From assembly GCA_963965975.1 (NCBI GenBank), contig OZ014422.1, positions 4,735,155-4,799,154 of the forward strand: a stretch of DNA of 64,000 nt. The letters are read 5' to 3'. A program made the position numbers and the translations under genes. The notes under the pieces are model-generated. The model was given only the letters and a program-made list of their open reading frames with translations. It had not been told where the DNA came from and made no database searches. Numbering within the stretch: position 1 is the stretch's first letter; the number at the start of each line of letters is the position of its first letter. Positions 53,701-63,933 of the stretch are shown in pieces. This DNA comes from Xestospongia bergquistia. Its lineage: Eukaryota > Porifera > Demospongiae > Haplosclerida > Petrosiidae.

Positions 53701-55154
53701 TGATAAAGGAAATGTTCAAGTGATTGGGAACTAATCACAGTCTGAGAGCAACTAGTACAAGTGCTGTATTTAAAATCAGTCTTCCTGAGAAAGTACAGGA
53801 CATATATCTGTTAAAGCTTCAAGACTTTATGAGTGTACAAATTGAAGAACAACGAGCAGTTATACCATTTTGTCCGGACCAATGCAAACTACTACAAACT
53901 ACTTGCAGAAACAATTAACAACAAATATATCACTCTCACCAGATTTGGAAAACTGAAAATAATCTTTCTTTGTTTTCATTTACTCTTTTCTATAGTTGCA
54001 GTGGAGTGGTTGATGTGGATGTTCTGGCTTGACTGGTACTACAGACCTGTTTCTTTTAACTTAACTTGAAAATTGAAAGAGTCATTTGTCTGTTTTTGTT
54101 TATTCTTTTATTTTGACTTGGAAAACTGAAAAAGCATCATTTATCTTTTTTATTTATTCTTTGCTAGAGTGCCAGTGGAGTAATTAAACAGGGTGTTCCT
54201 TGACATCTGTTTATAAATGATTTTTAACTTTGATTATAAAAATGTCTGACTAAGATCTAACTATTTCTAATTGTCTTAAGTGGCTGGTTAGATGATGCCT
54301 CCTAATCTCTTTTCTGTTACAATATATAAACATGTGTTATTGGTTTCGATATGCCCACGCTTTGTAGTACAAACTATTATAGTGAGATAGAATATCCCAC
54401 ACTGTTATAATTGACCATGCATACACAGACAACGTGATTGTAACTAGAAGCAGCCCAAGCCTATACATAGCTACATATACCTTCTCTAGTGTAATTGTTA
54501 AAAGTCTTCCAATAGAAAGATGGTATGTGAGAAAGGAAATACAGACTTTTCTTTTGTTTGAAGATCTGTTACGCCTACAGACATACCAAGTGCATGCTAA
54601 TAAACATTCATAAGTCACTTTCCTCACATTATAATATGGTATATAATTATTTGGAAGTGTTATGTTCCTGCCAGTAAAAGAATAAAGGACCAATGCATGG
54701 GGAATAATGAAAAGTTAATATAGTTAACCTATGTTTGATGTTGTAATTGTTCTATAATTCAAATATTATATTTACTTATTCCCTTCTTTTAGCCCATTCT
54801 TTGTCAACTTACTCAAAGTTCGGATCCAGCTTCTGTCGAATTAGCTCATGATCTTCTATTTCGTCATTTACGATACAGTCCACAATCATATAAAAAAATT
54901 TTACCTTCTATAATAGCCTGTCTACATTCTTCAAACTCAGTAACAGTTGCAGCTACCATTCAATATATCCCTGACCTCATTCTACTATCATCTGGTGAGT
55001 TAAATTTATTAGTGCTAGTAATGTTTTTATATTCTGGTCAGGTGAAGATGCTGCTTTCTTGATTTCTTTGCTGTTTAAACTTTCTGTTGTGTCTCCAGTT
55101 GACCAGGAACTTAAAAAGATTGTTTACTTATTGACTGCCCACACTAAAATTTAA
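35720..55154 (+). CDS. INTS1: Integrator complex subunit 1 (INTS1), 29 exons, 2009 residues
   Basis: Scaffold subunit of the nuclear Integrator complex, which cleaves snRNA and nascent mRNA 3' ends and attenuates transcription. Exons: 35720-35777, 35822-35973, 36906-36969, 37017-37213, 37262-37399, 37442-37647, 37696-37891, 37935-38080, 38123-38311, 38350-38497, 38541-38767, 38816-39048, 39325-39516, 39631-39761, 39804-40064, 40108-40314, 42800-42937, 42984-44707, 46594-46705, 46755-46927, 46980-47094, 47463-47596, 47652-47784, 47833-47880, 47935-48056, 48117-48328, 48393-48451, 54793-54994, 55042-55154 (6030 nt, open throughout). Collinear matches to remembered human INTS1 (2190 residues): GHPPSGDFFALG near residue 20, ACNLLM, QRDSIWWVH, DSLMRILVLGL, FKAPNLAISKLYWKGW, RLGKLLC, LPVPCLCEFLL, LWTCVHLPTLWQGK. 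Residues about 338-450 cover the region called the RPB2-binding domain. Start chosen because N-terminal spacing matches human. Mostly helical-repeat protein. Confidence 0.97.
35974..36905 (+). other. INTS1 intron 2 (932 bp)
   Basis: GT-AG intron after codon 70. A 98-codon open frame at 36507-36803 is hydrophobic, matches nothing I recognise and has no splice support. I see no other feature. Confidence 0.8.
37648..37695 (+). other. GC-AG intron 6 of INTS1
   Basis: The only reading that keeps frame between VQP and RFSLPVC uses the donor CCAAG/GCATGC with acceptor CTATAG, a 48-nt phase-2 intron. No GT in this stretch gives the right phase. GC-AG introns are a known minority class of the major spliceosome. 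Confidence 0.8.
40315..42799 (+). other. INTS1 intron 16 (2.5 kb)
   Basis: Long AT-rich intron between the Lys/Arg-rich segment KRKQRVQEK and VVHQHEQM. It has scattered short open frames with no recognisable similarity, and I identify no terminal repeats or RNA gene. Confidence 0.8.
44708..46593 (+). other. INTS1 intron 18 (1.9 kb)
   Basis: Intron after the 1724-nt exon 18, phase 2 (AT/G, Met). It includes a pyrimidine-rich stretch at about 45930-46290 with many TCTCT/CTTTG motifs that opens a spurious 125-codon frame. Nothing else is recognised. Confidence 0.8.
49100..51354 (-). mobile_element. Decayed hAT-superfamily DNA transposon
   Basis: Transposase remnants run on the minus strand. 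The N-terminal part, about 50760-50250, reads FQNWKKAIEKIKAHE, GRPTIGSQLNSQMKKLQQTR, then HARQDIAFQGHTELEGN and NSEWFQLLH, like TTF-type zinc-finger hAT proteins of the ZMYM/ZNF862 type. The C-terminal dimerisation motif AERTFSALKH lies at 49413-49383, with SFHQESF and VQLPLLHDIIKKA upstream at about 49650-49540. A frame change near 50485 and an in-frame stop (AMAE*RLNICITSH) near 49365 show it is dead. The ends look hAT-like: CAGGGGCAGGGAC then an 11-G run (49128-49138) on the left, GGGGGGCTGAGCC and TATGCCAGTG on the right near 51354. No clear 8-bp target duplication is seen. The middle of the transposase is missing, replaced by a second element. Confidence 0.8.
49842..50240 (-). mobile_element. 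5' fragment of a BED-finger hAT element, nested
   Basis: On the minus strand it begins with TAGTGTTGGGCGATTATACG (50240 leftward), a typical hAT terminus, followed by ATAATCG-rich subterminal sequence and a frame from 50078 to 49842 with a BED zinc finger: SKAWLYFG, C-x2-C (ICRKCG), then NTSNLIQHLRDHH. The finger supplies two Cys and the H-x4-H pair. The transposase core is absent. It starts exactly where the host hAT reading NSEWFQLLH stops, so it appears to have inserted into that older element. The left junction is not clear. Confidence 0.75.
52115..52731. mobile_element. TTAA-flanked MITE, piggyBac-like, 617 bp
   Basis: It begins TTAACCTCGCTG at 52115 and ends CAGCGAGGTTAA at 52731, giving perfect 12-bp inverted ends including TTAA on both sides, the target site used by piggyBac transposases. 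There is no transposase frame; the interior has a TGTGTG tract near 52164-52190 and the words GGCAAATGGCTTTGAACTGC and AAAGTTATGACAGTTTTACT. It is non-autonomous. The superfamily call rests on TTAA and the terminal CC alone. Confidence 0.75.
52894..53110. mobile_element. Diverged, truncated relative of the 52.1-kb MITE
   Basis: TTAACCTCATCATTTACCTT is followed by a TGTGTG tract, GGCAATGCATTTTGAGCC and TTTTACTTGGCAAC, the same order as in the 52115-52731 element. Near 53070, CTTGAAAAGTCAGAAAAACC parallels CTTTAGAAGTCTGAAAAATC. No right terminus is recognised. Confidence 0.6.
53945..54190 (+). repeat. Three diverged direct repeats
   Basis: The words TTGGAAAACTGAAAA, a T-rich stretch with TTATTC/TTACTC, and GCAGTGGAGT or CCAGTGGAGT recur at about 53945-54012, 54065-54118 (partial) and 54117-54185. 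The units differ in length and have drifted. Origin unknown. Confidence 0.55.
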
Positions 55155-55906
55155 TATAATGTATGATTTCTTCAATTTCACTAGTATGAACAATTGTTAA
55201 TGACTATTGTTATTTATTTAATTAGTTTTTTGCATGTAACACATGTGTAACTACTTATAAGCAATATAATTTTTGTGTGCAACTGACAGTGCATAATAAT
55301 ATGAAAAGAACAAGCAGATACATCCACTGGTTATGGAAACCCAGTGGGACAGTCCAAGATTACCATATTTTAATAGTGATCCCTAACCCTAAATATTAAG
55401 CATTCAAGTATGTGGTTTGAAGTTCTGACTCCCACTGGGTCATGCCTGATGGTTAGATTGTTCCACTTGCCTTTTTTGTCCATTTCAGTTCAATGGCTAG
55501 GTTTGGTTGCATATCATATCCAGCATCCTTAATACACTGTAATATATTTAATAAGGATAATTATATTTCAACATGTACAGTTATGGAAAATAGATAAGAT
55601 GCATGCATATATATGCACTTATGTGCTGCATCAATATAGCCACTACATGTACATATAATTATTGATCAAATTTTTGGGCTCATGAACCTGTCCTATAGAA
55701 ATATTTACTGTACATGACTAAATTATAAGCTTTATAGTCAAGTAACATTAATTTAGTAAATGAAACATTTGCCTGTAAACATGTCCAAGAATGTACGTCA
55801 TGGCTATATAGGCCAATTAATGTGAGAATGAAGAACACACAGTAATAACATCAACAAATAGAGAACAACCTTAAAATCAAATCTGATCATTATATTTAAA
55901 AGTATT
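55155..55906. other. Intergenic, INTS1 3' end to CLEC16A 3' end
   Basis: The 752 bp between two convergent stop codons must hold both 3'UTRs. No canonical AATAAA is obvious just after either stop. A short inverted repeat, ACCCAGTGGGA at 55339-55349 and TCCCACTGGGT at 55430-55440, could form an 11-bp stem or be a remnant of a small MITE. Confidence 0.7.
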
Positions 55907-58900
55907 TTAGTCTCTGTGTATTAAATCATTTGTTCTGTTATGTCCATTGCCATCTTTATCAAATTCTGAATTTAAGTGGAAGTCGTCTTTATCAAGTCCA
56001 GACTCTAACTGAGAGTCTACATCATTTTGTTCAGAATGTACTTGTGGCTGAGCAGTTTCTGGCTCAAGAGGAGGTAAAATCTTTAAAGGAAGTGTGACTG
56101 CCTCTGTGTTAGGCATATAATGAACATGTTCTGAAGATGTATCATTTTGCCTTTCTTTAATATTATATAATTCAAGAGTTTCTTGGTCTTTTGAAGAGAC
56201 TTTTTTAGAATCTACTGCCAATGCTTGTTTAGCAGTAACTGGATGACTGAGCTCAGATTTTTCAAGAAGTGAGTGGAAACTTTTGCCTTCACTTGCTTCT
56301 TGTAGAATCTCAAGTGATACATTATCATGCAGGAAAAATTTGTCTTCACTTGTTTCTTGTAGAATCTCAAGTGATGCATTATCATTCAGGAAAAATTTGC
56401 CTTCGCTTGTTTCTTGTAGAATCTCAAGTGATGCACTATTATGCTGATTACTTGGCACGGACAGAGGTGCTATTCCTAGAATAGTTGCAATGTGATTCAT
56501 TTTATGATGTCTAAGGCAATCCTTTCTTCGCAGGAGGCTTCGTTTTGTTGCCAAGCACCGAATGTGATCTTCAAAAACAAATTTAGCGGAAAGAGCTGGT
56601 CTTCGTTTAACTTGTGATTTGCTGCGATGGTGAGCAACAATGAAGAGTGCACAGTTGTCTGCAGGATCAGATGATATGTCCACATCCTAGCATTAAGGAA
56701 GGAAAGACATTGAGGTGTTGCCTTATGCATTGTCTAAGACAATATATATATATATACACACACACACACATATATATATATAGGCATTAATACAAGTCCT
56801 ACTATAATGTTAAACTGGGATATAGTTTAACTCCCATGTTTGACAACTTGACAGACTGTCAGAATGGAGGAGGAGCTAACTTAATAAACCAAAGCTGGCA
56901 GTAATATGCACAGACATATAGCTTGCTGATGTAGTTAGTGCTGTAAAAAGTAAATTTAAAAAGGCAAGTGCTAAGCCTGTATATAAACATGAAATCTTAC
57001 TTCCAACAAAAATTCAAATGCACACAACAAAATGGAGCTTTGAATACTGAAAAAGTAAGTACTTTAACAAGTTTGTTCTTTATTTGTTGCTTTTCTCATT
57101 ACATTTAACAATACAATAAAATTGGTTTGAGAGGACTTATACTGCCTGCCAAGCAATAAAAACTATACCTGAAGAAATGCAATGAATTTTACAACACCAC
57201 TACCTAACATAGACTTGTGTGGATTAACCAGCATGAATTCAGTATTGGTTACCAGCATGAAACGTTCAGTAGTACTACAAAATATATAAGAAATAGTAGT
57301 TAATATTAATGAAGTGTTCAAATAATATTTATAATTTAAAAAAAAAGAATTAAGTAGGGACTTATATTGAAGAGGTACTTTTATTGGAAATAATGCAGTA
57401 CATTAAATGTTTTTCCACTTAGTTAAAAGTTTGTTTTCACCCCTTTTTGCGTCCTATTTTATGAGGTGATGATGTGGTTGCTTGTAATTGAAATATACAG
57501 TATGTAAAGCTAACTCTGATATTTTTTATGGCAGTATGTTTTGTTTTGTGGTATAATTCCTGCTCTAAAGTTAAGGACCTTGTGTTGACAATACCTAGAA
57601 ATGACAAAGGCTAATCTTTAAGCTTTTCCAGACCATATGACTAAAATACAAGTAAAGAATGACATCTAAAATAAAACATAAAAGGCATGTTAAACATTAC
57701 ATTTTTTTAAATCCAGAATCATTCCGTAACCTTTTTTAATGCTCTTGATGGTAGCCCTAAAACTGAAGTCATATAGTTGAGTAGCTATTCTAGCACTAAG
57801 AGTATTACAAGCCAATAGATGATATTGGGAGCTGGAGAAAAATTCAGTTATACATGAGTCAAGAGGGAATAGTCCCTGTTTAAACAGTTAGTAGTCTTAT
57901 TTCACACTGACTAGTGTAACAAGCCAGACACAACCCCTATCATTGAACAATGGATGAGGAAGGGTCTGGGAATCATAATAGAGCAACTTGTTCTGGAATA
58001 GTAATGGACAGGACTGAAAATTTGATGATCTCGTGAGATGCTTGAAGCAGCAAGATGGAACTTGATAAAGCAATTAAAATAATACTAAAAGTACTGGCTA
58101 GTATTCATCAAAAGAGCAAGCTATTGCTATTAGGGACACTGACTTTGCTATGATATTTCTTCAAAACTCTTTCATGAAACATCAATATGATGATGCACAT
58201 GACATTTACAATGAAATTCCTACTTTGTAACATGTTGGAATTTGATTGGTACAGAATATTTCATGTGTGCTGAACAAGTTGCTCTATTACAATTTCCCAG
58301 ACCTTTCTCTGTTCATCTTTCAATCATAGGGATTGGGTCTGGCTTGTGAAACTAGCACTGATAATAAAAGGCAGTCTGGTATCTTTGCTTCATTTTCTTA
58401 AGACAGAATGTCTAAAATTCTTCATTAAACAGATTAACTCTAGCTTTAGGTGTTACATGATAATGACTTCATTCATTAACCAAAATTTGACTTGGGTAAT
58501 GTCATTGGACACCCCCAAATGTCAGTGTACATATCATTTACTGTCCTAAAAATTAAGCTAATGTATACCAGATAACCTTTCTTCTTGAAGTGTGATATTC
58601 AGTGTATGAGAATGCAAAATTAACAAGCTAAGCAGCAGTGAATATGAAGTGACTCATACACAGTTGTTTGTCTGGGCTCCTTACTTACAATGACTATTTC
58701 ATTACTAAGTGTAATATAGACAACACAAAAAGCTAACTAATACCACTGCTATCCCCAAACTGTTTCATATCATTTCGTTTATCTAGGCTCTGTGCTCATT
58801 TTTCATCAAAAATGAAGCAAAGTGTTCCTATAACAAGCTGAAAGCAACTAGTTTTCCACTAGGCTCAACCGGTCAAAATGCAGTTATCATATAGCATGAT

Positions 58901-61900
58901 TATGATAGTGACTAATACTTCAACAATTTATGTATCAAATTATCATTTCACATCTTAGTGATGTACAAACAACCAGATATGTTTTGTAAGTGAAGTCATT
59001 TAATCTATAGCAATAAAATTTAATGAGAACTAATTCCATTGATAGTGATGTTTGCTGGGTTAAAATTGGATAAAATTTTTGTCAAGTTTTAATGCAATAA
59101 TGGTGTGTGTAGTAGCAAAATTTCCCAAATTTTTAAATAAAACTTTGACTAATTTTTTCTGCCAATGTATGAGAGTGTATAATATTCCCCTACGATAATA
59201 ATTCACCAGGGAATACTGTCCATTGTATTTAAATGTCTCAAAGGCTGTAACTACTGAACATAGATAATAAATGCATAGTTGTTCTTTAAAGCTTAATGCT
59301 ATTTTGCAAGTGCTACCATTTGAAACACCACCAACCATTCTAAACTTGTTCTATAAGCTTGCTATGGAAAATGTACCGGGAGTTTGTCTCTAAGATGTTA
59401 CATCACTAACAAAAAACACTCAAGCGAGGAACCCTTGCTGCAGCTAACCTATGACACCATATAATGTTGGTTAGCCTCATAATTTTATTTGGAAGCAGAG
59501 GTTGTTTCAAGCTGATGCACAAAATATGTAAGTGACGCAGGAAGCCATACCAAAGGTATACATTCTGATAAGATCTTGGTGTCCTTGTCTATTTGACAAA
59601 ATTGATAATAATTCAGTTGAGATGACAATATTCACTACTGAAGTTTCTAACACCCTAGGGACATTCTAGTACATGAGTAATAATATATAGCACTGTTATT
59701 CAAAAGGTTCTATAAGAGTCATTCCATCATCTATATATTATGACCATAAACAAGGACTCACGTCTCTCCTATAACAACTTTGCAAGAAACAAGATCACAG
59801 TTACCTGCAAAAACATGAATAATAAACTCTTGCAAATTAATAGAATAAATACTTGTGTCAACAAGATCCTCTGTTGTTACTGATGTTGTAGATGGTGTCA
59901 AAGGTAGCTCAGTTTCTTCTTCGTGCCTCAGATTCAACCAAAATTCTCGAATAGAAAAGAACACTCTCATTGCCTATGTAATTAGAGCGGTAAGAAAGAA
60001 TACTGACAGTTCTCTTTCTTGTGATGCATAGTAAGGTCCCTCTAATGTTGCTAAAATTAATATTTATATTTCATTCCATTTAATTGACTTTTCAAATTTA
60101 AACTTTTAATTTTGTTATGAGAAGAGTTTACATATGTGCATATAATATATACATGTTTTCTTACTCTACGAGCTTTCTCAGTGTCGCCACAAGGAAGTCT
60201 TCGAGTAAAATCGATACCAGTCAGTGGTGTCTCAGTTGGAGGCAATAATAGAGATGCATCCATTAGCAAGTAGTTAACTTGTAGCCTAAATCTCTACAAA
60301 AAAAACAATGAATTAATGTCAACAGGCACATATTAGGAACAACTAGGAGGGCAAAGTGTTCATTGACAATTCCAACTTAATAATACCTGTAACATTTATG
60401 GTTACAAATGATTATATTTTAAAGACATAGGAAGTTACTTTGAAAATTAAGGAATTAAAATATGATTAATATCTTAAGCAAAACCTGCCATCTCAGTAAT
60501 GTTGTTATAGAGGCTTACTCTATTATGGGCATGTTCATCTTCAAACATTTCCAGGAACATATCATCACTAGTAGAACCCTATATATATAGTCAGTGGTGA
60601 TAACACACGTAACTTTGTTTCTTACTAAATTTTTATAAAAAACAGAGAGTTGAACACATGATCCTTCGACTGCTCTTTCTAGTTTCTTTTTGTGGTGATC
60701 AGTAAGAACTGGAGACGACATATCCACAAGTGATGTCAGTAGAGAAATACACATGTGAAGTGTAATCAAACGAACAGAACCCACTGCAGCTGCTTCAATA
60801 ACAGACAAAAGACGACCAACCAACTCATTGTGTAGGTAATACTTTTCATGGGTTTCCTAGCAATGGAATACCTTTGATAATTATTAAAAACAGCCAAAAG
60901 TAAGTACCTTTTAGATCCTTTTTTAAAAAAAATACAAGCATAAAGTAAAACATGTATAATGTCAAACTGTTTAAACAGAAAACAAGACAGAAATGAGGAA
61001 AACTAGTAATTACAGTGCTACATGTTTTTTAAATTAAATCTTAAAAATAGTAATTGAAAAAATTGTACTGAAGATGCTAATGTCACAGTAAAACACTGAA
61101 ATTAAGAAAACTAAAGCAGCGTCTGTTGTGTCACTATACAGTAGAATGCTAAAAGTAAATAGCAGAGAAGCAAACTAGCTACAAGGATCGAACTTTCAAA
61201 GAGTAATTAGTCAAATCCACAATCATGGTAAAGGCTAGTTAAATATGTGTGGCTTAATTTTATTTGTCACTTTATATTGTCAGAATATGAGTAGACACTC
61301 GAATACATATAATGCATGGTCCAAAACAGTTATGGGACAGTCAAGCATGTGAAACATACCAGGTGGGAAAATGTTGCTTTTATAAAGGAAAAAAATCTCT
61401 ATGGACTTGCTTTTTCAGAGAGGCTAACATTTCATTAAAAAGACTTCAGTACTGAGACAATGAGGATTCATAAGTAGGTTACCTCTGTACTGGTGTGACT
61501 TGCATCAAACATGTATTTGTTAGCTACTCATAATTTACTGAAAAACCTAAATAACTACATGCATGAGCTGTAAAACCTGGATGGTGGTGAATCGTTAAAT
61601 CAGTGGCATACAGAAATTGCTCGATCATTTCACTATTATAAATTTTTGTACATACAACTTTGAAGGTGAATTTTAGAGGTAAAATTTCAATTTTGGGTTG
61701 GGCAATAATTATTTTTGATGAACTTAGAGGCAACAATAACAAAAGCTACATGTTCACACAGCTTTAGCCATGATTCCATACACTGACCACATCGTAGAAG
61801 TAAATGTTTGTGATGGAGTTAAAATAATTTTGGAATAGAGGGGAAATTTATATGAAATTAAAATTACAAAATAATTACTTTTTCAAATTTAGGGTAACGA

Positions 61901-63933
61901 AATTTTGGAAGAATTATGGCACACATATATACAAACGAACAATGAACTTTGACACTCCATACAGTAATGTTAAGTGAACATTTAACATAGAATGGTGCAG
62001 AAATAATTAATTGTAGTGGCACTTCAAAACTTTTAATACTGTGTGTAGGTTGGCGTGAGTTTTAATAAACAATTTACTACATTTAGGAGCTATTAAGAAA
62101 TAGCTATGCATGATGCATGAATTTAAAATCTGTGTAGAATAACCATAGCAAGAATGCTTCCAGTTAGTAAGCAGACTGCAAAGTTTAAGAAAAATTAATT
62201 CTCCATTTAAAATTTCTAATTAATGCTCAACCTCCAAACCATATATTCTAATTTATGATATGTACTGTTTCTATCACTCCAAACATCATGAATCTTATTT
62301 CATGACTATTGTTTACTATTGCAAAGAACTGAGGCATCAAAACCATAAAACAATTATTTTTATGTACCTAGTAACCGTATTTTTACTATACTTGTCATGT
62401 TAGCTAAGCTGTCAAAGTTATTGTAACAACAAGGGTACTAGGTGTTATAAAGGAAATTCAATTTATGTTGTATGATCCACTTATTGATGAACTTGACATA
62501 TCATTACAACAGAAAATTAGCTGAATGAAAATTAAATGCTGCATATGTTTTAGCACACACACTTAAAAATATATACGACACCATGTGATCCTAATTGGGT
62601 CTTGCTTTACCAGATAGAACAAAATTACTTATTACCTTAGTTTCTTTCAAAGAGAATGCTTCCAAAAGATGAGGATCGACTCCTTCATTATGTATTAGAG
62701 CATAAAAAAGTGAAATTGCAAACAAAGAAAGTGAATCATCATTTGAAGGAGGTATCATAGAACTGAGAATAGAATCGATGAAGACAGTACTGACAATAGG
62801 TACATTGTGTACAGGTGTGACACTCATAACAACTATCTGTGACATAGGAAAAGAGATAGAGGAAGAAATTGTAATAAACAATGCAAACATATAAGAATAA
62901 AGTAGAAAAACAAAAGATTTAAGACAAAGGACTTGACTTGAAAGTGAATATAGCACAGAAACATTTGCCTTCCCTATAATGCTGATCACTGATTTTAATT
63001 GTAATTTGTAACATCATAATAACATAACATTAGTCCTTACTAGTGATAGCTCTGTTAACCACTACTTATGGAAGAATGCACTAGATTTTCACTTTTCCTT
63101 TACTTAGTGACAATGAGGAGCAGTCCCTTCTACACAGAATATGCCAGTGTACGTGATACATTGCATAATTGACATATTTGCTTTGATATTGATTAAACAA
63201 ACAGTCCATTTTAATAAGCCTCGTAACACACTTCATACCAAGTGTTTTGGCCTTTACAAAAGTAACTTTTCTTGACTAAGGTAGTGTATAGTTGTATCTT
63301 GAAACAATGTATTAGTGCATGGTATATTTATACATGCATGTATACCATATTTCCTCAATTGAAGGTTCTGATGTTTATTAGACTCAGAGCATTTTTAACC
63401 CAATTTTGAAACAAAGCAAGTGTTTAGCTAAGGTAGGCATTTATATATTAACCATTATCTGGCAACATATACAAAACATTGACTATTGAAGGTTTGTCAT
63501 GTTTTGCATTTTAAATTTACTTCTAAAAATTCCTTTTATCTTTAAAATCTTTAAATGAAAGCCTAACTGGTAACAGAAATTTTGATGTGGAGCCCCATCC
63601 TGACTCTTTTTAAGTCAGGCATATATTAAGGGGTTTTGCCTCCAGAGTTTAATCAAACCAGACATTTATCTTAAGTAGGTATTTAATGGACAAAATACAG
63701 TGAAGAGAAGAGAAGAGAGAGAGAGAGAGTCTAGCTTAAGCTTATCAACAAGATTAGAATACTTATATTGTTTCAACAAACTTCTTCTTCTTCTTCTTCT
63801 TCTGTTTCATTGATTTTTCTTCTTTTGTCAACCTCAAATTGTTTGTCACTACAAACTGTGACAGTCTTCTCAATACAGGAGTCTGTATTACTTGGTGATT
63901 CAATTACAACGAAACCATCATATTCAGGAATAA
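55907..63933 (-). CDS. CLEC16A: CLEC16A orthologue, C-terminal 607 residues (5' end outside window)
   Basis: Orthologue of CLEC16A (Drosophila ema, C. elegans gop-1), a cytosolic/endosomal membrane-associated regulator of endosome maturation, autophagy and mitophagy; the human protein acts with the E3 ligase NRDP1. Visible exons 5' to 3': 63933-63782, 62836-62636, 60856-60626, 60578-60519, 60293-60165, 59973-59853, 59804-59762, 57274-57169, 56686-55907, all GT-AG with open frame. Matches to remembered human sequence: LFYALIHNEGVDP, DMFLEMFEDE, YLLMDASLLLPPTETPLTGI, LPCGDTEKARRAMRVFF, NCDLVSCKVV, GVVKFIAFLQD, FVFEDHIRCLATKRSL. The N-terminal FPL domain lies beyond 64000. The first visible exon is an acidic linker ending in poly-Glu, placed by phase rather than similarity, so it is the least certain. 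The last 180 residues are low-complexity with a three-copy repeat. Convergent with INTS1. Confidence 0.94.
56281..56450 (-). repeat. Coding minisatellite, 57 bp x 3, in CLEC16A last exon
   Basis: Three in-frame 57-bp units (19 residues) start near 56285, 56342 and 56399 on the plus strand. They encode SLEILQETSEGKFFLND-type repeats. Only a few substitutions separate the units, and frame is preserved, so copy-number change would alter protein length without a frameshift. Confidence 0.92.
56687..57168 (-). other. CLEC16A last intron with TA/CA microsatellite
   Basis: A 482-bp intron. A compound TATATA/CACACA/TATATA tract lies at about 56741-56780. Nothing else is recognised. Confidence 0.85.
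57275..59761 (-). other. CLEC16A intron, 2.5 kb
   Basis: Phase-2 intron between GET and TERFMLV. It holds the inverted-repeat element at 57904-58360; the remainder shows only short unrecognised frames. Confidence 0.8.
57904..58360. mobile_element. MITE with ~90-bp inverted arms
   Basis: The left arm, 57904-57992 (ACAAGCCAGACACAACCCCT, then AGGGTCTGGGAAT and AGAGCAACTTGTTC), is matched by the reverse complement of 58271-58360 (ACAAGCCAGACCCAATCCCT, then AGGTCTGGGAAA and AGAGCAACTTGTTC). About 280 bp of non-coding interior separates them. The termini near CACTGACTAG/CAGTGCTAG might be hAT-like, but no target-site duplication is convincing. Confidence 0.8.
60857..62635 (-). other. CLEC16A intron, 1.8 kb
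   Basis: Phase-0 intron between FSLKETK and ETHEKYY. ATGCATGGTCCAAAACAGTT near 61312 resembles ATACATGGTCCAAAACAATT near 51876, a shared dispersed repeat word. Nothing else is recognised. Confidence 0.75.
62837..63781 (-). other. CLEC16A intron, 945 bp
   Basis: Phase-0 intron between the poly-Glu end of the first visible exon and IVVMSVTPV. The donor GTTTGTTG directly abuts the (CTT)n tract. It contains the MITE-like sequence at 63343-63701 and a GA-rich tract at about 63701-63729. Confidence 0.65.
63343..63701. mobile_element. Possible MITE with imperfect inverted ends
   Basis: The left end, TACCATATTTCCTCAATTGA then GATGTTTATTAGAC, resembles the reverse complement of the right end, CTGTATTTTGTCCATTAAAT then GATAAATGTC. 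The interior holds a small hairpin, CCTGACT/AGTCAGG, at about 63598-63618. The arms are diverged, so the borders are approximate. Confidence 0.5.
63781..63802 (-). repeat. (CTT)n trinucleotide tract encoding poly-Glu
   Basis: CTT repeats on the plus strand read as consecutive GAA (Glu) codons on the minus strand at the 3' end of the first visible CLEC16A exon. The intron donor is formed by the G of the last GAAG unit and the following TTTGTTG, so the tract borders the splice site. Confidence 0.75.

Larger units (their letters stand above)
48452..54792 (+). other. INTS1 intron 27 (6.3 kb), transposon-rich
   Basis: Separates ILHQFV from PILCQLTQ. It contains a hAT element (49100-51354), a TTAA-flanked MITE (52115-52731), a diverged relative of that MITE (52894-53110) and diverged direct repeats (53945-54190). 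The stretches 48452-49099, 51355-52114 and 53111-53944 show nothing I can name. The flanking exons join in phase 0 and match consecutive human residues, so no coding exon seems missing. Confidence 0.85.

Noticed and set aside
54337-54693. 118-codon minus-strand open frame in INTS1 intron 27
   Set aside because: Composition is AT-driven, no family is recognised, and no splice or promoter context supports it.
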